Below, piece by piece: positions 32,781 to 33,952 of a stretch of 33,952 nucleotides of DNA. Source of the stretch: DATEDA01 sp963789885. GTDB taxonomy: Bacteria > Pseudomonadota > Gammaproteobacteria > Burkholderiales > SG8-39. Made by a program: the position numbers and the translations under genes. The number at the start of each line of letters is the position of its first letter. Position 1 is the stretch's first letter. The DNA lies in NCBI GenBank assembly GCA_963789885.1, contig CAWBNB010000041.1, positions 1 through 33,952 of the forward strand, given 5' to 3'. Below the pieces are notes generated by a model. That model worked only from the letters and a program-made list of their open reading frames with translations, did not search any database and was not told the origin of the DNA.

Positions 32781-33536
32781 TCAGCCCTTCGCCTGCGCCG
32801 CGCGCTCAGCGCGGCGGCGGCGCTCGTCGACGACTAGCCATCGCGCGTCGGCACGCACGCCGAGCATCCGGATCCGCCCGTCCTCGATCCGGACCAGCCG
32901 GTCGGCTTGGGCCATGACCTTCTTGTCGTGGGTGGAGAAGATGAAGGTGGTCTTGGTCGTACGGTTGATGTCCTTCATCAGCGCGAGGATGCCTTCGCCC
33001 GTCTTGTGATCGAGGTTGGCGGTCGGCTCGTCGGCGAGCACGATCTTCGGCTTGGTCGCCAGCGCACGCGCGATCGCGACGCGCTGGCGCTGGCCGCCGC
33101 TCAGCTGGTTCGGCCGGTGGTGCGCGTATTTCGTCAGCTGCACGACCTTGAGGAATTGGGCGACCCGCTCGCGGCGCTCGCCCTTCGTGAGCTCGGGGAG
33201 CTGGAGCAGCGGGTACTCCACGTTCTCCTCGGCGGACAGCACCGGCAGCAGGTTGAAGGTCTGGAACACGAAGCCGATCGTGCGCGCGCGTAAGTCGGCC
33301 AGCTGGTCAGGCGTCTGCCCGCTCACGTCCTGACCGTCGATCAGGATGCGGCCGCTCGACGGCGTGTCGATGCAGCCGATCAGATTCAGCAATGTCGACT
33401 TGCCGCTGCCCGACGGTCCCGCGATCGCGAGAAAGACCCCCTCCTCGATGCTGAGCGTCACGTCCTTGAGCGCGTCGACGCGCTGCAGGCCGAGCATGTA
33501 GTCCTTCGAGACGTTTTCGACCTGCACCAGGCTCAT
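32781..33536 (-). CDS. ABC transporter ATP-binding protein, LolD/MacB type
   Basis: The 251-residue protein has Walker A GPSGSGKST (40-48), a Q-loop in FVFQTFNLLPVLSAEENVEY, signature LSGGQRQRVAIARAL (145-159), Walker B IVLADEPTANLD (165-176) and a switch His in FSTHDKK. The FQTFNLLPVL type of Q-loop region is that of LolD/MacB ATPases serving FtsX-like permeases. About 30 extra basic residues follow the usual end. No permease is adjacent, and the paired permeases at 23504-25998 are the nearest fit. It is transcribed with the barrel gene and divergent from the LolA-like gene. Confidence 0.93.
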   Translation of the reverse strand: MSLVQVENVSKDYMLGLQRVDALKDVTLSIEEGVFLAIAGPSGSGKSTLLNLIGCIDTPSSGRILIDGQDVSGQTPDQLADLRARTIGFVFQTFNLLPVLSAEENVEYPLLQLPELTKGERRERVAQFLKVVQLTKYAHHRPNQLSGGQRQRVAIARALATKPKIVLADEPTANLDHKTGEGILALMKDINRTTKTTFIFSTHDKKVMAQADRLVRIEDGRIRMLGVRADARWLVVDERRRRAERAAQAKG

Positions 33537-33603
33537 CGTCGTTCCGCTCAGCGTTGATCGCGCTGACTATACTAGCGGCGGCCCCCCACGATCTCCGATT
33601 GCC

Positions 33604-33952
33604 ATGGCGCATTGCTCTGTCCCCACTCGGCTGCTGCCGGCATTTCTTCTCCGGATGCTGGGCATTCTGGCTGGTTTCGCGTTGTTCCTCAACAGTTTAG
33701 CACAAGATACTGTTTCAAAAGAAGAAAAGCTTGCCGAGAGAGATCGTGGAGAAGGCCGATCAGATCCGCTTTCCGGCGGACGGTTTCCAGGTCGACGTCG
33801 CGATCGCCAACTCGAACGCCGGGCAGGTGACCGATACGCGCCAGTACCGGATCCTCTCGAAGGGCAACGAGAACACGATCGTGATGGTGACCGAGCCTGC
33901 CGCCGACCGCGGCCAGATCATGCTGATGAAGGGGCGGGACCTCTGGGTGTTT
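33604..33952 (+). CDS. Outer membrane lipoprotein-sorting (LolA-like) protein, N-terminal part; one frameshift, runs off right edge
   Basis: From ATG 33604 a signal peptide is read (LLRMLGILAGFALFLNSLAQ), followed by DTVSKEEKLAE. Near 33735-33742 the frame moves by one base into REIVEKADQIRFPADGFQVD, then VTDTRQYRILSKGNENTIVM and GQIMLMKGRDLWVF at the window edge. This is the opening of the LolA/LppX-fold family often encoded next to FtsX-type ABC genes and a DUF1302-like barrel. It would act as a periplasmic lipid or lipoprotein carrier. The frame change at GAGAGAG looks like a sequencing error. Confidence 0.72.
   Translation, partial: MAHCSVPTRLLPAFLLRMLGILAGFALFLNSLAQDTVSKEEKLAERDRGEGRSDPLSGGRFPGRRRDRQLERRAGDRYAPVPDPLEGQREHDRDGDRACRRPRPDHADEGAGPLGV

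Noticed and set aside
29774..33009. Two long plus-strand open frames (29774-31411 and 31282-33009)
   Set aside because: They are antisense to rfbB, the nucleotidyltransferase and the outer-membrane barrel gene, with no recognisable domains.

Overview
The window is GC-rich (about two thirds GC by eye) and carries an almost complete XrtA (exosortase A)/PEP-CTERM exopolysaccharide locus. This set of genes points to an environmental, floc- or biofilm-forming betaproteobacterium or close relative. I see no rRNA, tRNA or CRISPR array.

Layout. (1) 1-10366, all minus strand: a polysaccharide assembly operon. In transcription order it encodes the export lipoprotein, Wzz-like chain-length protein, tyrosine autokinase, PEP-CTERM-associated outer-membrane barrel, ExeA-like ATPase, UDP-GlcNAc 2-epimerase (wecB), polysaccharide deacetylase, FemAB-like protein, a GT4-type sugar transferase and the first 36 codons of xrtA. 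The last part (about 1-3250) is riddled with small indels that look like consensus errors. (2) 10634-13470, plus: the large TPR protein PrsT, with one homopolymer frameshift. (3) 13760-14635: a PEP-CTERM protein behind a good sigma-54 -24/-12 site. (4) 14773-17930: an insertion-sequence graveyard with IS21-family istA and istB remnants, an internally deleted IS630-family element with both end repeats, and an IS3-family element lying inside istB. (5) 18086-19854: a membrane-anchored hexapeptide acyltransferase, then a second PEP-CTERM protein with its own sigma-54 site and terminator. (6) 20233-26820: a compact cluster of a UGT-like glycosyltransferase, a nitroreductase-like protein and a ThiF/E1-like protein (one overlapping minus-strand operon), divergent from two FtsX/MacB-like permeases and a FeeM-like N-acyl amino acid synthase. 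(7) 26817-30163: the dTDP-L-rhamnose operon rfbBACD. (8) 30266-31321: a GSU2403-like nucleotidyltransferase preceded by a perfect 33-bp palindrome. (9) 31384-33952: an outer-membrane barrel plus LolD-like ATPase, divergent from a LolA-like 'outer membrane lipoprotein-sorting' protein that runs off the end.

How the genes fit together. Regions 1-3 and 7 would make, tailor and export an exopolysaccharide and sort PEP-CTERM proteins to the surface. The less familiar part is region 6 together with region 9. A FeeM-like acyltransferase, an E1-like adenylating enzyme, a flavin oxidoreductase and a small-molecule glycosyltransferase sit with all the parts of a Lol/MacB-type trans-envelope lipid transporter, the permeases being about 7 kb from their likely ATPase, carrier and barrel. 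I infer a lipid-like metabolite pathway tied to the PEP-CTERM surface programme. This is the best candidate here for an undescribed system, but the link rests on proximity and domain logic only.

Frameshifts recur at homopolymers in otherwise conserved genes (prsT, rfbB, the lipoprotein-sorting gene and the whole left end). I read them mainly as sequencing errors. The IS remnants are genuinely decayed.
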